Shown here: in pieces, positions 16,268 to 26,037 of the stretch
Numbering within the stretch: the stretch's first letter is position 1
Layout: the number at the start of each line of letters is the position of its first letter
Source of the DNA: Arsenicicoccus bolidensis DSM 15745
GTDB taxonomy: Bacteria > Actinomycetota > Actinomycetes > Actinomycetales > Dermatophilaceae
Direction: 5' to 3'
Length of the DNA stretch: 57,596 nucleotides
Assembly (NCBI RefSeq): GCF_000426385.1
Contig: NZ_AUFG01000024.1
Span: 1 to 57,596, forward strand
Notes under the pieces: model-generated
Database searches by the model: none
What the model saw: only the letters and a program-made list of their open reading frames with translations
Told to the model about the DNA's origin: nothing
Position numbers and translations under genes: made by a program

Positions 16268-17182
16268 ATGACCTCTATTGCATCGATTCCGGCAGCGCTC
16301 GACGGGATGCTCTTTTTCACGACCTCGGCGGCTCTGAGATCCGGCATGTCGCGGTACGCGATCAGTCAGCTGGATCACCGTCATCACGGCGTCGTTGGTC
16401 GACGCATGCCGATGACCATTCTCGAAGACGCCCAGGCGTTGGCCCTCGTCCTGCCATCGGACTGCGGGTTCACCCACTGGTCCGCAGCTTGGCTGCTCGG
16501 CCTGGGTCTGCCCGCGAGGTGGACCGCCAGTCCGCGACCTCGGTTGGACGTGGGTCGGCACGGAGGCACGCCGCCACGGCACCGGACCGTGAGGGGGCAT
16601 CGATTGTCGTCAAGCGACATCCCGACGGTTGTCGTACCAGGGCTCGATCGACGGGTCATCGCGCCGGAGCACCTGTTCCGCCAGCTGGCCGACTCGATGA
16701 GCCATACGGATCTGGTCGTCCTGCGAGATGCGATCTGCAGCTGGAAGTCGAATCGCTCGGTAGAAGATCTCGACTCGGGGCTGAGCATCCGGTCGCCGGG
16801 GCTCGTGGCGGCTCGCTCAGCGCGTGCCGAGGTGCGGGCCGGAACCAACTCCGTCATGGAATCGCGGCTGCGCCAGGACTTTGCGCGTGAGGGTCTGCCG
16901 GAGCCGGAGCTCAATGCACCTATCGCCGACGGGACCGGGCGGGTCCTGGCCTACGCGGACTTCCTGTGGCGGGCAGAACGTCTCGTGGTGGAGTACAACG
17001 GTGCGCACCACTTCGCCTCGGCGGAGCAGAGGGTGGCCGACGAATCGCGACGAAACCTGCTCGAGCGGATGGGCTATCGCGTGATCATCGTCAACAAGAC
17101 CGACTACTTCCAGCACCACGCCGACACCATGCGCGCCGTCAGGGAGGCGCTTGCCGACCAGCGTGCACGTGTCAGTGCCTGA
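16268..17182 (+). CDS. DUF559 (Vsr-like PD-(D/E)XK) protein, copy 1
   Basis: A 304-residue protein. The C-terminal third resembles DUF559/very-short-patch-repair-like nucleases: Glu198 (MESRLR), Asp231 (AYADFLW), Glu242 in VVEYNGAHH and a final VIIVNKTDYF strand, an arrangement matching the E-D-ExD/N pattern of this superfamily. The N-terminal 190 residues resemble the AbiEi-like region that often precedes DUF559 in actinobacteria. No methyltransferase gene is adjacent. TTATCCACA-type boxes and GAGCGC repeats flank it. The family's function is not established. Confidence 0.8.
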   Translation: MTSIASIPAALDGMLFFTTSAALRSGMSRYAISQLDHRHHGVVGRRMPMTILEDAQALALVLPSDCGFTHWSAAWLLGLGLPARWTASPRPRLDVGRHGGTPPRHRTVRGHRLSSSDIPTVVVPGLDRRVIAPEHLFRQLADSMSHTDLVVLRDAICSWKSNRSVEDLDSGLSIRSPGLVAARSARAEVRAGTNSVMESRLRQDFAREGLPEPELNAPIADGTGRVLAYADFLWRAERLVVEYNGAHHFASAEQRVADESRRNLLERMGYRVIIVNKTDYFQHHADTMRAVREALADQRARVSA

Positions 17183-17200
17183 GCCCTGGTCGGTATTGGT

Positions 17201-17330
17201 GAGCTGGGAGCGCGTGAAGGTGCGGGGTGGGGCGTCGGGGTCGTGCGTTTGTGAGCTGGGAGCGCGCGAAGGTGCGGGGTGGGGCGTCGGGGTCGTGCGT
17301 TTGTGAGCTGGGAGCGCGTGAAGGTGCGGG
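17201..17330. repeat. 52-bp tandem repeat, 2.5 copies
   Basis: Units start at 17201, 17253 and 17305 with GAGCTGGGAGCGCG(T/C)GAAGG; the third is cut short at the end of the response regulator gene. They fill the gap between the convergent DUF559 and response regulator genes. Preceded by GT, each unit start reads GTGAGCTGGGAGCGC, 13 of 15 positions like an arm of the inverted repeat at 16113 (reverse complement). Confidence 0.88.
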
Positions 17331-17333
17331 TGG

Positions 17334-17942
17334 TCAGAGCCAGCCGCGGGACTGGGCCTCGCGCGCCGCCTCGACGGCCGTCGAGGTGCCGGTCTTGGCG
17401 ATCGCGGAGGACAGGTGGTTGCGGACGGTCCCCGGTGAGAGGAACAGGCGCGCCGCGATGTCGGGAGCGCGGTGGCCCTCCATCGCGAGCTGCAGGGTCT
17501 CGCGCTCGCGCGCCGTCAGTGGCGAGGCGCCGCCGTAGAGGGACTCGGTCGCCAGCGCGGGGTCGACCACGCGGAGCCCCGCGTGCACGCGCCGCACGGC
17601 CTCGGCGAGCTCGGAGGCTGGCGCGTCCTTGACGACGAAGCCACTGGCCCCCGCCTCGAGCGCCCGCCGCACGTAGCCCGGCCGCCCGAAGGTCGTCACG
17701 ATCAGCGAGCGGACGCCCGGTGCTTCGCGAGCCAGCTGCGACGCCACCTCCAGGCCGTCGAGGCCGGGCATCTCGATGTCGAGCAGGCACACGTCGGGCG
17801 AGGTCACGCGGACCGCGCCGAGCACCTCGTCGCCGCGGCCGACCTGCGCCACGACCTCGAGGTCGGTCTCCAGGTCGAGCAGCGCCGCGAGGGCCCCACG
17901 CACCATGGCCTGGTCGTCGGCCAGCAGCAGGCGGATCGTCAT
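17334..17942 (-). CDS. NarL/FixJ-type response regulator
   Basis: 202 residues. The receiver domain has acidic ADD at 8-10, the phospho-acceptor Asp55 (VCLLDIEMPG) and Lys in VVKDAPASEL. The C-terminal LuxR-type HTH reads LTARERETLQLAMEGHRAPDIAARLFLSPGTV in parts. Its ATG overlaps the sensor kinase stop by 4 bp. It is the last gene of an ABC transporter/two-component operon and probably controls that transporter. Confidence 0.93.
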   Translation of the reverse strand: MTIRLLLADDQAMVRGALAALLDLETDLEVVAQVGRGDEVLGAVRVTSPDVCLLDIEMPGLDGLEVASQLAREAPGVRSLIVTTFGRPGYVRRALEAGASGFVVKDAPASELAEAVRRVHAGLRVVDPALATESLYGGASPLTARERETLQLAMEGHRAPDIAARLFLSPGTVRNHLSSAIAKTGTSTAVEAAREAQSRGWL

Positions 17943-19030
17943 AGCCGCACCTCCAGTCGGGTGCCCCGCCCGTCCGGTCCGGGGCCGAGCATCAGGGATC
18001 CTCCGGCGCCGGCGACCCGCTCGCGCAGCCCGCGGATGCCGTTGCCCTCCTTGGCTCCTCGCAGCCCGCGCCCGTCGTCCTCGACGACCAGGCCTGCGGC
18101 CGAGAGCCGTATGGCGCACCGCCCCGCCCCGGAGTGCCGCACGACATTGGTGACGGCCTCGCGCAGCACCCACGCGAGGACCGTGCGGTGACGTGGGTCG
18201 ACCACGGTGAGGTCGCCCGGCAGGTCGGCGGCGATGCCGGCACCGGTGAGCGCCATACGGGCGCCCTCGACCTCGTCGCCGAGCGACGCGACCCGCAGCC
18301 CACCCACGGTCTCGCGGATCTCGGCGAGGGCGGTGCGGGTCAGCGAGCGGATCTCGATCAGCTCGGCGCGGGCCCGCTCGACGTCGACGTCCAGCAGCCG
18401 CTCGGCGAGCTCGGTCTTGACCGCGACCACGGTCAGGGAGTGCCCGAGGACGTCGTGCACGTCGCGGGCCACCCGCTCGCGCTCGGAGGCGATGCGCAGG
18501 GCGTCCTTGGTGCGGGTGTAGTCGAACTCCTTGTCGTTGGCGACCCGGGTCACCGCGGTGGAGATGAAGACGATCGCCAGGATGATCGTGAGGAAGCCGA
18601 AGCTGCCGAACACCCCGGCCCACCAAGGGAGCCCGACGGCGAGGGCGAGCAGCACCCCGGCGATGCCGAAGGCGTGGCGCAGCGGGAACGTGAACATCGC
18701 GAAGCTCAGCAGGAAGGGCGACATCCCGACGACCTCGACGCCCAGCACCGGCACCGTGACCAGGCAGAGCGCGATCAGCACGGCGTACCACCGCACGGCG
18801 GCGGGGTTGACGCGCCGGCCCTCGCCGAAGGCCCAGAGCCGGTTCATCGACCAGACGTAGACGAACGCGAAGCACGCGATCGCGGCCAGCGCGATGCCCT
18901 TGAGCCAGGTCGGCGCGGAGTCCTGCAGGACCTCGATCACCGGGAAGCCGAGGAAGGCGAGCCAGACGGCGGCCATCACCCACCCGTAGCGGCTCCACGG
19001 GTTCTCGAGGGTCGGGTGGGCTCCGCTCAC
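17939..19030 (-). CDS. sensor histidine kinase (HisKA_3, DesK/LiaS type)
   Basis: About 363 residues. Several N-terminal membrane helices precede a dimerisation/phospho-acceptor segment ERERVARDVHDVLGHSLT (H-box) and a short HATPase domain with REAVTNVVRHSGA (N-box) and GLRGAKEGNGIRGLRERV. The start is the GTG at 19030, overlapping the permease stop (GTGA). With the next gene it forms a NarL-type two-component system that probably senses membrane stress or the substrate of the adjacent exporter. Confidence 0.92.
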   Translation of the reverse strand: MSGAHPTLENPWSRYGWVMAAVWLAFLGFPVIEVLQDSAPTWLKGIALAAIACFAFVYVWSMNRLWAFGEGRRVNPAAVRWYAVLIALCLVTVPVLGVEVVGMSPFLLSFAMFTFPLRHAFGIAGVLLALAVGLPWWAGVFGSFGFLTIILAIVFISTAVTRVANDKEFDYTRTKDALRIASERERVARDVHDVLGHSLTVVAVKTELAERLLDVDVERARAELIEIRSLTRTALAEIRETVGGLRVASLGDEVEGARMALTGAGIAADLPGDLTVVDPRHRTVLAWVLREAVTNVVRHSGAGRCAIRLSAAGLVVEDDGRGLRGAKEGNGIRGLRERVAGAGGSLMLGPGPDGRGTRLEVRL

Positions 19031-19778
19031 TGCCGTCCCCGGCTGCGGCGCACGAGCCAGGTCGCCAGGATCGCGAGGAGCGTCAGCCATGCGGCCACGT
19101 TAGCAACGGGGATCCACAGGCCCTCGTTGATCAGGACGTCGCCGGACATGACGCGGCCCTCGGTGAGCGGGTAGCGGCTCAGCTGGACCAGGCCGTAGAG
19201 CGGGGTGAACCGGGCGATGGTGAGCAGGACGCCCTCGAGCGGGATGAAGATGTTGCCGAGGAACGCGAGGATCACCAGGGAGCCGCTGGCCGCCGAGACC
19301 GCCGACTCGCTGCGCAGCCAGAGCCCGAAGACGAGGCCGTAGAGCGCGAACGCGGCCGCTCCGGCGACGGTGATGAGCGGGCACAGGACCCAGGCGAGCC
19401 CGTCGGCCCGGGCTCCGGTCAGCGCGCCCGCCGCATAGATCAGGGCGATGGGGATCACCGCGATGGTGAGGGCGACCAGGACCTTGACGGAGACGAAGGT
19501 GCGATCCTTGAGCGGGGTCAGCCCCAGCTGGCGTCCCCAGCCCAGGCTGCGCTCGGTCGCGGCCGAGGCGCCGATGCCGGTCGTGGCGGTGACGGCGCCG
19601 TAGGCCGCCATCGACACCATGATGTAGAAGGTCACGTTGCCGTGGCCGGCGTTCTCCTTGCCGAAGGACTGGGCCGCGCCGAAGACGAGGTACATGAACA
19701 GCGGGATGCCGACGGTGAAGAACAGCCCCACCCGGTCACGGACGAAGCGCAGGACCTCGAGGCGGTAGTAGGTGGCGT

Positions 19779-19782
<4 letters not shown>
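19027..19782 (-). CDS. ABC-2 type transporter permease
   Basis: A 251-residue membrane protein with six predicted helices, starting MNATYYRLEVLRFVRDRVGLFF as in DrrB-like ABC-2 permeases. The stretch ATERSLGWGRQLGLTPLKDRTFVSVK is a typical cytosolic ABC-2 loop. The ATG overlaps the ATPase stop by 4 bp. It would form an export pore with the upstream ATPase; the substrate (drug, lipid or peptide) is unknown. Confidence 0.9.
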
Positions 19783-20771
<989 letters not shown>

Positions 20772-20813
20772 GTCTCCAGCCTGCTGACCTGCGCCGACGG
20801 GGCCGTGCGGGTC

Positions 20814-20848
20814 CTGTCACGAGTCACGGGTGACAGGTGTCATAGGTT
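20814..20848 (+). promoter_or_regulatory. CTGTCAC/GTGACAG dyad and leaderless -10
   Basis: CTGTCAC (20814-20820) and GTGACAG (20830-20836) form a perfect 7-bp inverted repeat over the position expected for the -35 region. TAGGTT (20843-20848) follows, 6 nt before the ATG at 20855. The dyad is placed to control the M20-hutF-hutI operon and possibly the divergent ABC operon. Confidence 0.55.
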
Positions 20849-20854
20849 GGCCGT

Positions 20855-22117
20855 ATGTCGACGCCGACCGCCTCCCAGCCCGCCGCCCACGGCCCCGCCC
20901 ACGCAGAGCTGGACCGGATGTGGGGCGAGCTCGCCCCGGTGGGGCGGGACGGCGGGTCGGGGGGCTACCGGAGGTTCGCGTGGACGCGCGAGGACGCGAC
21001 GCTGCGGGAGTGGTTCGCGGGGGAGTGCGCCCGGCGCGGCCTGGACGTCGTCGAGGACCTGGCCGGCAACCAGTGGGCGTGGTGGGGCGACGTCGACGCG
21101 GCGCGGGCCCGCGGGGTGCAGGGCGTGGCGATCGGCTCGCACCTGGACTCGGTGCCGGACGGCGGGGCGTATGACGGACCGCTCGGCGTGGTCACCGCCC
21201 TCGCCACCGTCGACGCGCTGCGGGCGGCCGGGCACGAGCCGACCGTGCCGATCGGGGTCGTGAACTTCGTGGACGAGGAGGGCGCGAGGTTCGGGGTGGC
21301 GTGCATCGGCTCCCGCGTCGTGACGGGGGCGATGACGCGGGAGCGGGCGCTCGGGCTGCGTGACAACGACGGCGTGACCCTCGCCGAGGCGCTGCGGGAC
21401 GCCGGGCGCGACCCCGACGCGATCGGGCGCGACGACGAGGCCCTCTCTCGCGTGGGCACCTTCGTCGAGCTGCACGTCGAGCAGGGCCGCGGCCTCGCCG
21501 ACCTGGACCGGCCCGTCGCCGTCGGCACCGCCATCTGGCCGCACGGCCGCTGGCGCCTCGACCTCGCGGGGCAGGCCAACCACGCCGGCACCACCCGCCT
21601 CGAGGACCGCGACGACCCGATGCTGCGCCTCGCGTCCGCGATCCTCACCGCCCGCACCGCCGCCACCGCGCACGGCTGCGTGGCCACCATCGGCAAGACC
21701 CGCGTCGTCCCCGGCGGCGTCAACGCCATCCCCTCCGCCGTCACCGCATGGCTCGACGCGCGCGGCCCGGTGGAGGCGGACGTGCGGGAGGTCGTCGAGG
21801 CGGTGGCGCGCGACAGCGGCATACGGCCTGCGGCGGAGCCGGTCTGCGAGTCGTGGACCCCGGAGACGACCTTCGACGCGGACCTGGCCGCCCGGTTGTC
21901 CAGCCTGCTCGACGACGCACCCCTGCTCGGCACCGGGGCCGGCCACGACGCCGGCATCCTGACCAACGCGGGCGTGCCGACCGCGATGCTCTTCGTGCGC
22001 AACCCGACCGGCGTCTCGCACGCCCCCGACGAGCACGCCGAGGTCGCCGACTGCCACGCCGGGCTCGATGCGCTGACGGCCGTCGTCACCGACCTCGCGG
22101 CACCGGCCGGGGGATAG
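20855..22117 (+). CDS. M20-family amidohydrolase (allantoate amidohydrolase/carbamoylase-like)
   Basis: 420 residues. Motifs [38 protein letters not shown] and GAGHDAGIL are the metal-binding and substrate blocks of the AllC/N-carbamoyl-amino-acid hydrolase branch of M20 peptidases. It leads an operon with hutF and hutI. HutF releases N-formylglutamate, yet no hutG is seen, so this enzyme may be the deformylase; that is inference from context. The leaderless start at 20855 is supported by TAGGTT. Confidence 0.85.
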   Translation: MSTPTASQPAAHGPAHAELDRMWGELAPVGRDGGSGGYRRFAWTREDATLREWFAGECARRGLDVVEDLAGNQWAWWGDVDAARARGVQGVAIGSHLDSVPDGGAYDGPLGVVTALATVDALRAAGHEPTVPIGVVNFVDEEGARFGVACIGSRVVTGAMTRERALGLRDNDGVTLAEALRDAGRDPDAIGRDDEALSRVGTFVELHVEQGRGLADLDRPVAVGTAIWPHGRWRLDLAGQANHAGTTRLEDRDDPMLRLASAILTARTAATAHGCVATIGKTRVVPGGVNAIPSAVTAWLDARGPVEADVREVVEAVARDSGIRPAAEPVCESWTPETTFDADLAARLSSLLDDAPLLGTGAGHDAGILTNAGVPTAMLFVRNPTGVSHAPDEHAEVADCHAGLDALTAVVTDLAAPAGG

Positions 22118-22177
22118 GGTGGGGGCGTCGCCGACGCCGAGGCCGACGACTGGGTCGATGCGAGGGGGCCACGGGTC

Positions 22178-23527
22178 ATGACCACGTTCTGGTCGGAGCA
22201 CGCGCTGCTGCCGTCCGGGATCGCCAACGGCGTGCGCACGACGGTGTCCGAGGACCGGATCACCGCCATCGACGTCCGCACCCATCCCCGGCCGCACGAC
22301 ATCAAGCTCCACGGCGTGACCTTCCCCGGCCTGGCCAACGTCCACAGCCACGCCTTCCACCGCGGGCTGCGCGGGCGCACCCACGGCAACGGCGGCGACT
22401 TCTGGTCCTGGCGCGAGCGGATGTACTCCCTCATGAGCCACCTGCAGCCCGACACCTACCTCGACCTCGCCCGGGCGACCTTCGCGGAGATGGTGCTGGC
22501 GGGGTTCACCTGCGTCGGCGAGTTCCACTACGTCCACCACCAGGAGGACGGCACCCCCTATCCCGACCCCAACGCCATGGGGCACGCCATCCAGCAGGCC
22601 GCCGCCGAGGCCGGGATCCGCCTCACCCTGCTCGACACCTGCTATCTCACGGGCGGGCTCGACGGGTCGGGCTACCTGCCGCTCGACCCCTACCAGCGCA
22701 GGTTCGGCGACGGGACCGCCGAGGGCTGGGCCGCCCGCGTGGGCCAGCTCCGCGAGAGTCCGATGTCCCGCGTGGGCGCCGCCATCCACTCCGTCCGGGC
22801 CGTCCCCCGCGAGCAGCTCGGCGTCGTCGCCGAGGCCGCCCGCTCGGGGCTCGGCGTGCACCGTTCACCCGTCCCGCTGCACGTGCACCTGTCCGAGCAG
22901 CTCGCCGAGAACGCCGCCACGCTCGCGTGCTACGGCCGCACCCCGACCCAGCTCCTGCACGAGCAGGGGGTGCTCGGGCCCACGACGACCGCGGTCCACG
23001 CCACCCACCTCACCGAGGAGGACGTGCGGCTGCTCGGCGACAGCGGCACCGGCGCGTGCTTCTGCCCCCTCACCGAGCGCGACCTGGCGGACGGCATCGG
23101 GCCCGCCCGCGACCTGCACCGCGCCGGCGCGCGCCTGTCGATCGGCACCGACCAGCACGTGTCCATCGACCCCTGGGGCGAGCTGCGCTCCCTCGAGATG
23201 CACGAGCGGCTCGTCACCAACGAGCGCGGGCGCTTCGACCCCGCCGAGCTCGTCGACTTCGGCACCCGCCAGGGCTATGCCTCGCTCGGCTGGGAGGACG
23301 GCGGCCGCCTCGAGGTCGGGGCGCTGGCCGACCTGTGCAACGTCCGCCTCGACAGCGTCCGCACCGTCGGCGCCAAGCCCGCGCAGGTCGTCTTCGCCGC
23401 CACCGCGGGCGACGTCGACGCCGTCGTCGTCGGCGGCCAGCCCGTCGTCGAGGGCGGCCGCCACCGCATCGGCTCGGTCGCCCTCATGCTCCGCGCCGCC
23501 CTCGACGCCCTCCTGGAGGAGCCGTGA
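22178..23527 (+). CDS. hutF: formimidoylglutamate deiminase
   Basis: 449 residues of the amidohydrolase superfamily. Motifs include [15 protein letters not shown] (metal HxH), [23 protein letters not shown] and [16 protein letters not shown]. HutF deiminates N-formimino-L-glutamate to N-formylglutamate and ammonia, the five-step variant of histidine breakdown. The ATG follows GAGGGGGCC; 60 bp separate it from the M20 gene, and TAGGGT at 22115 overlaps that gene's stop codon. Confidence 0.94.
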   Translation: MTTFWSEHALLPSGIANGVRTTVSEDRITAIDVRTHPRPHDIKLHGVTFPGLANVHSHAFHRGLRGRTHGNGGDFWSWRERMYSLMSHLQPDTYLDLARATFAEMVLAGFTCVGEFHYVHHQEDGTPYPDPNAMGHAIQQAAAEAGIRLTLLDTCYLTGGLDGSGYLPLDPYQRRFGDGTAEGWAARVGQLRESPMSRVGAAIHSVRAVPREQLGVVAEAARSGLGVHRSPVPLHVHLSEQLAENAATLACYGRTPTQLLHEQGVLGPTTTAVHATHLTEEDVRLLGDSGTGACFCPLTERDLADGIGPARDLHRAGARLSIGTDQHVSIDPWGELRSLEMHERLVTNERGRFDPAELVDFGTRQGYASLGWEDGGRLEVGALADLCNVRLDSVRTVGAKPAQVVFAATAGDVDAVVVGGQPVVEGGRHRIGSVALMLRAALDALLEEP

Positions 23528-24771
23528 CCGCAGTCCTCGTCACCGACATCGGCCAGCTCGTCACCTGCTCGCCCGAGCTCGGCGACGGATCGCCCCTCGG
23601 AGTCCTGCAGGACGCCGCCGTCGTGCTCGAGGAGGTCCCTGCGGCGGGCGCGTCGGCATACCGGATGATCGAGGGCGAGCCGGTGCCCGACCGCGGCCAC
23701 GTCGCCTGGGTGGGGCGCGCGGCCGACGCACCCGCGGCCGACGAGGTGCTGTCCGTCGGGGGCCGTTGCGTGGTGCCGGGATTCGTCGACTCGCACGCGC
23801 ACCTGATGTTCGCGGGGGACCGCGGCGAGGAGTTCGCGGCGCGGATGACGGGGCAGCCCTACGACGGGGGCGGGATCGCCGTGTCCGTGGCCGCCACCCG
23901 CGCCGCGTCCGACGAGGAGCTGCTCGACCTGCTGCTCGACCGGGTCCTCGAGATGCGCGCGCAGGGCACGACCACCGTCGAGGTCAAGTCGGGCTACGGG
24001 CTCACCGTGGAGGACGAGGCGCGGGCGCTGCGCCTGGCGTGCGAGGCCGGGATCGAGGAGACGACCTTCCTCGGGGCGCACGTCGTCCCGCCCGAGTTCC
24101 GTTCCCGCCGTGCGGACTACGTGTCCCTGGTGACCGGACCGATGCTGGAGGCGTGCGCGCCCTACGCGGTGTGGGGCGACGTGTTCTGCGAGCCGGCGTC
24201 GGCGCACGCGTTCGACGGCGACGAGGCGCGGGCGGTGCTGCTCGCGTGCCGCGAGGCGGGGCTGGAGCTGCGCGTCCACGGCAACCAGCTCGGCCACGGC
24301 CCGGGCGTCCAGCTGGCGTGCGAGCTCGAGGCGGCGTCGGTCGACCACTGCACCTATCTGTCCCCGGCCGACGTGGACGCGCTCGTGGGGGCGGCCGGCA
24401 CCACGACCGCGACCCTGCTGCCCGGCGTCGAGTTCTCCACCCGCTCGCCCTATCCCGATGCGCGCGCCCTGCTCGACGCCGGGGTCTCGGTAGCGCTCGC
24501 GACCGACTGCAACCCGGGCACCTGCTACTCCTCGTCGATCCCCTTCGTGGTGGCCCTGGCCGTGCGCGAGATGGGTATGACGCCCGCCGAGGCCCTCCTC
24601 GCGGTGACCCTCGGCGGGGCTCGCGCGCTGCGGCGCAACGACGTCGGCCACCTCGCGGTGGGGGCGCGCGCGGATCTGACGGTGCTCGACGCCCCGTCCT
24701 ACGTGCACCTGAGCTATCGCGCCGGCGTCCCCATCGCGACCGCCCTCGACCTGACCCCACCGCCTCGTTGA
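23524..24771 (+). CDS. hutI: imidazolonepropionase
   Basis: 415 residues. HutI opens the ring of imidazolonepropionate to formiminoglutamate. [18 protein letters not shown] holds the metal Hx[15 protein letters not shown] and LRVHGNQLG follow, and [14 protein letters not shown] is the conserved C-terminal Asp block. The GTG at 23524 overlaps the hutF stop (GTGA) and has GGAGGAG upstream. The TGA stop lies in the left arm of palindrome copy 2. Confidence 0.96.
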   Translation: MTAVLVTDIGQLVTCSPELGDGSPLGVLQDAAVVLEEVPAAGASAYRMIEGEPVPDRGHVAWVGRAADAPAADEVLSVGGRCVVPGFVDSHAHLMFAGDRGEEFAARMTGQPYDGGGIAVSVAATRAASDEELLDLLLDRVLEMRAQGTTTVEVKSGYGLTVEDEARALRLACEAGIEETTFLGAHVVPPEFRSRRADYVSLVTGPMLEACAPYAVWGDVFCEPASAHAFDGDEARAVLLACREAGLELRVHGNQLGHGPGVQLACELEAASVDHCTYLSPADVDALVGAAGTTTATLLPGVEFSTRSPYPDARALLDAGVSVALATDCNPGTCYSSSIPFVVALAVREMGMTPAEALLAVTLGGARALRRNDVGHLAVGARADLTVLDAPSYVHLSYRAGVPIATALDLTPPPR

Positions 24772-24828
24772 GAGGCGACAAATGGAGGTTATGAGGCCTG
24801 GATGGCCCCCATTTGTCGCCTCTCAACG
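24766..24828. repeat. palindrome copy 2
   Basis: The left arm 24766-24790 and right arm 24804-24828 pair perfectly over the outer 20 bp (CGTTGAGAGGCGACAAATGG) and then imperfectly. The change at the G/A position is compensated in the other arm, so pairing is conserved relative to copy 1. The loop again starts ATGAGGCCT. It supplies the hutI stop codon and separates hutI from the convergent DUF559 gene. Confidence 0.92.
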
Positions 24829-24872
24829 TGGGGGATGGGCGGAGCGACCCACCTGGGAGGCCCATGCCGGCG

Positions 24873-25778
24873 TCAAGCCACCCCTGGACGCCACCCGGCG
24901 CGCACCAGGGCACGCCGCACGATCGCCAGGGCGTCGGGGGTGCGGCCGTTGACGTTCCTGCTGATGAGGCGCTCGTAGTCGTACCCCGCATCGCGAAAGG
25001 CCCTCTCCCGGGCCACGTCTCGCTCCCAGGTGTTTTGACGCTCCACGTGGTGACGACCGTCGTACTCCACCACCAACCGCCACCGCCTCCAGAACAGGTC
25101 CACGATCCCCAGCCACCCTCCCTCGTCCGTCACGGTCACGTTGAGCTCCGGCTCGGGCAGGCCCCCGCGCACCAGCTGAAGTCGGGTCTTGGTCTCCATG
25201 GGGCTCGCCGATCCAGGACGGATCTCCAGCAGGGCCGCCCGCGCCGTGCGCACGCCGCGCATCCTGCGAGGCAGGACGCGGGCAAGGTCCCCGACGGTGC
25301 GGGTGGAGCGTGGTCGGAGGATCCAGTCGCCCGCTGCGATCAGCTCGTCCACCGACAGCGACGCGGCGGCGTCGGCCCAGGTGTGGAGGTCATCGGTGCA
25401 GGTCAGGCCGTTCTCCAGGAGGATGGTTCCACGTCGCTGCAGCCCACGGTGGTTGACGATCCCCGGCCGCTCGAGGTGGAACTGTCCGCTCCGGGTGACC
25501 ACGTGAACCGGCTCGTCGGGTGTCCACCGCGTCGGCCAGGTCCCCATGAGTCGGGCGGCCGTCACGTTGCTGAACGCGTGCGCCGGCGGCAGCACCGGTA
25601 ACGCGTCCTTCGCGGCCTGCTCGATGCCAAGGAGAGGGAGCGGGGATCTGACGCCGTGATGAGGGGCTCGAGTGTCGGACGCTCGGAGTCGATCGCGTGA
25701 GACCCCGGATGCCATGGCGTCGGACGTCCTGAAGGGCTCGGCATCATACGGGTCGGGCAGGGGAGAAGGTGAGCGCAC
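24873..25778 (-). CDS. DUF559 (Vsr-like PD-(D/E)XK) protein, copy 2
   Basis: About 301 residues. The C-terminal domain repeats the copy-1 pattern: METKTRLQLV with Glu, GLPEPELNV, GIVDLFWRRW with Asp, and VVEYDGRHH (Glu near 238, Asp near 240). The N-terminal region has FRTSDAMASGVSRDRL and GTWPTRWTP, typical of the AbiEi-like region of actinobacterial DUF559 proteins. I start at GTG 25778: TACGAT lies 7 nt upstream, a good leaderless -10. Palindrome copies flank the gene on both sides, and TTATCCACA lies 40 bp upstream. Confidence 0.8.
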   Translation of the reverse strand: MRSPSPLPDPYDAEPFRTSDAMASGVSRDRLRASDTRAPHHGVRSPLPLLGIEQAAKDALPVLPPAHAFSNVTAARLMGTWPTRWTPDEPVHVVTRSGQFHLERPGIVNHRGLQRRGTILLENGLTCTDDLHTWADAAASLSVDELIAAGDWILRPRSTRTVGDLARVLPRRMRGVRTARAALLEIRPGSASPMETKTRLQLVRGGLPEPELNVTVTDEGGWLGIVDLFWRRWRLVVEYDGRHHVERQNTWERDVARERAFRDAGYDYERLISRNVNGRTPDALAIVRRALVRAGWRPGVA

Positions 25779-25817
25779 GCAAACTATCGTAAATGGCAAC
25801 AAATGTAGTCTGAGAGG

Positions 25818-25826
25818 TTATCCACA
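25818..25826 (-). promoter_or_regulatory. DnaA-box-like TTATCCACA upstream of DUF559 copy 2
   Basis: An exact consensus DnaA box, 40-48 bp before the predicted GTG start. Read in gene orientation it is TGTGGATAA, the same orientation as the box before DUF559 copy 1. These are the only two exact copies I found in the window. Confidence 0.65.
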
Positions 25827-25840
25827 GCGCTGCCGCCGCC

Positions 25841-25903
25841 CAATGAGAGGCGACAGATGGGGGTTATGACGCGCCCAGAACCCCCATCTGTCGCCTCTCA
25901 ACG
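25841..25903. repeat. palindrome copy 3
   Basis: A 22-bp perfect stem made of TGAGAGGCGACAGATGG plus GGGTT and its complement, with a loop starting ATGACGCG. Both copy 1 and copy 3 are followed by GTGGTGGGGG, so the repeat extends past the palindrome. It lies in the 259-bp gap between the divergent DUF559 and sensor kinase genes. The rest of that gap holds the DnaA-like box and the two promoters. Confidence 0.92.
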
Positions 25904-26037
25904 AGTGGTGGGGGGCCGAGAGCGCAGGGCGTGGGGGTGGGCGTCGGCGGGGGCGGTGGCAGAGGACCCAGAGTGGAGGGGGAGGATCAGACCGCGGTAT
26001 GACGACCCGGCGCCGCCCGCACCTCTAGCGTGGAGGG

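Noticed and set aside
21748-24771. A 1007-codon frame running through hutF into hutI
   Set aside because: Only the part from 23524 is hutI; the upstream part is an Arg/Pro/Ala-rich shadow of the M20 and hutF genes, which have clear motifs in another frame.
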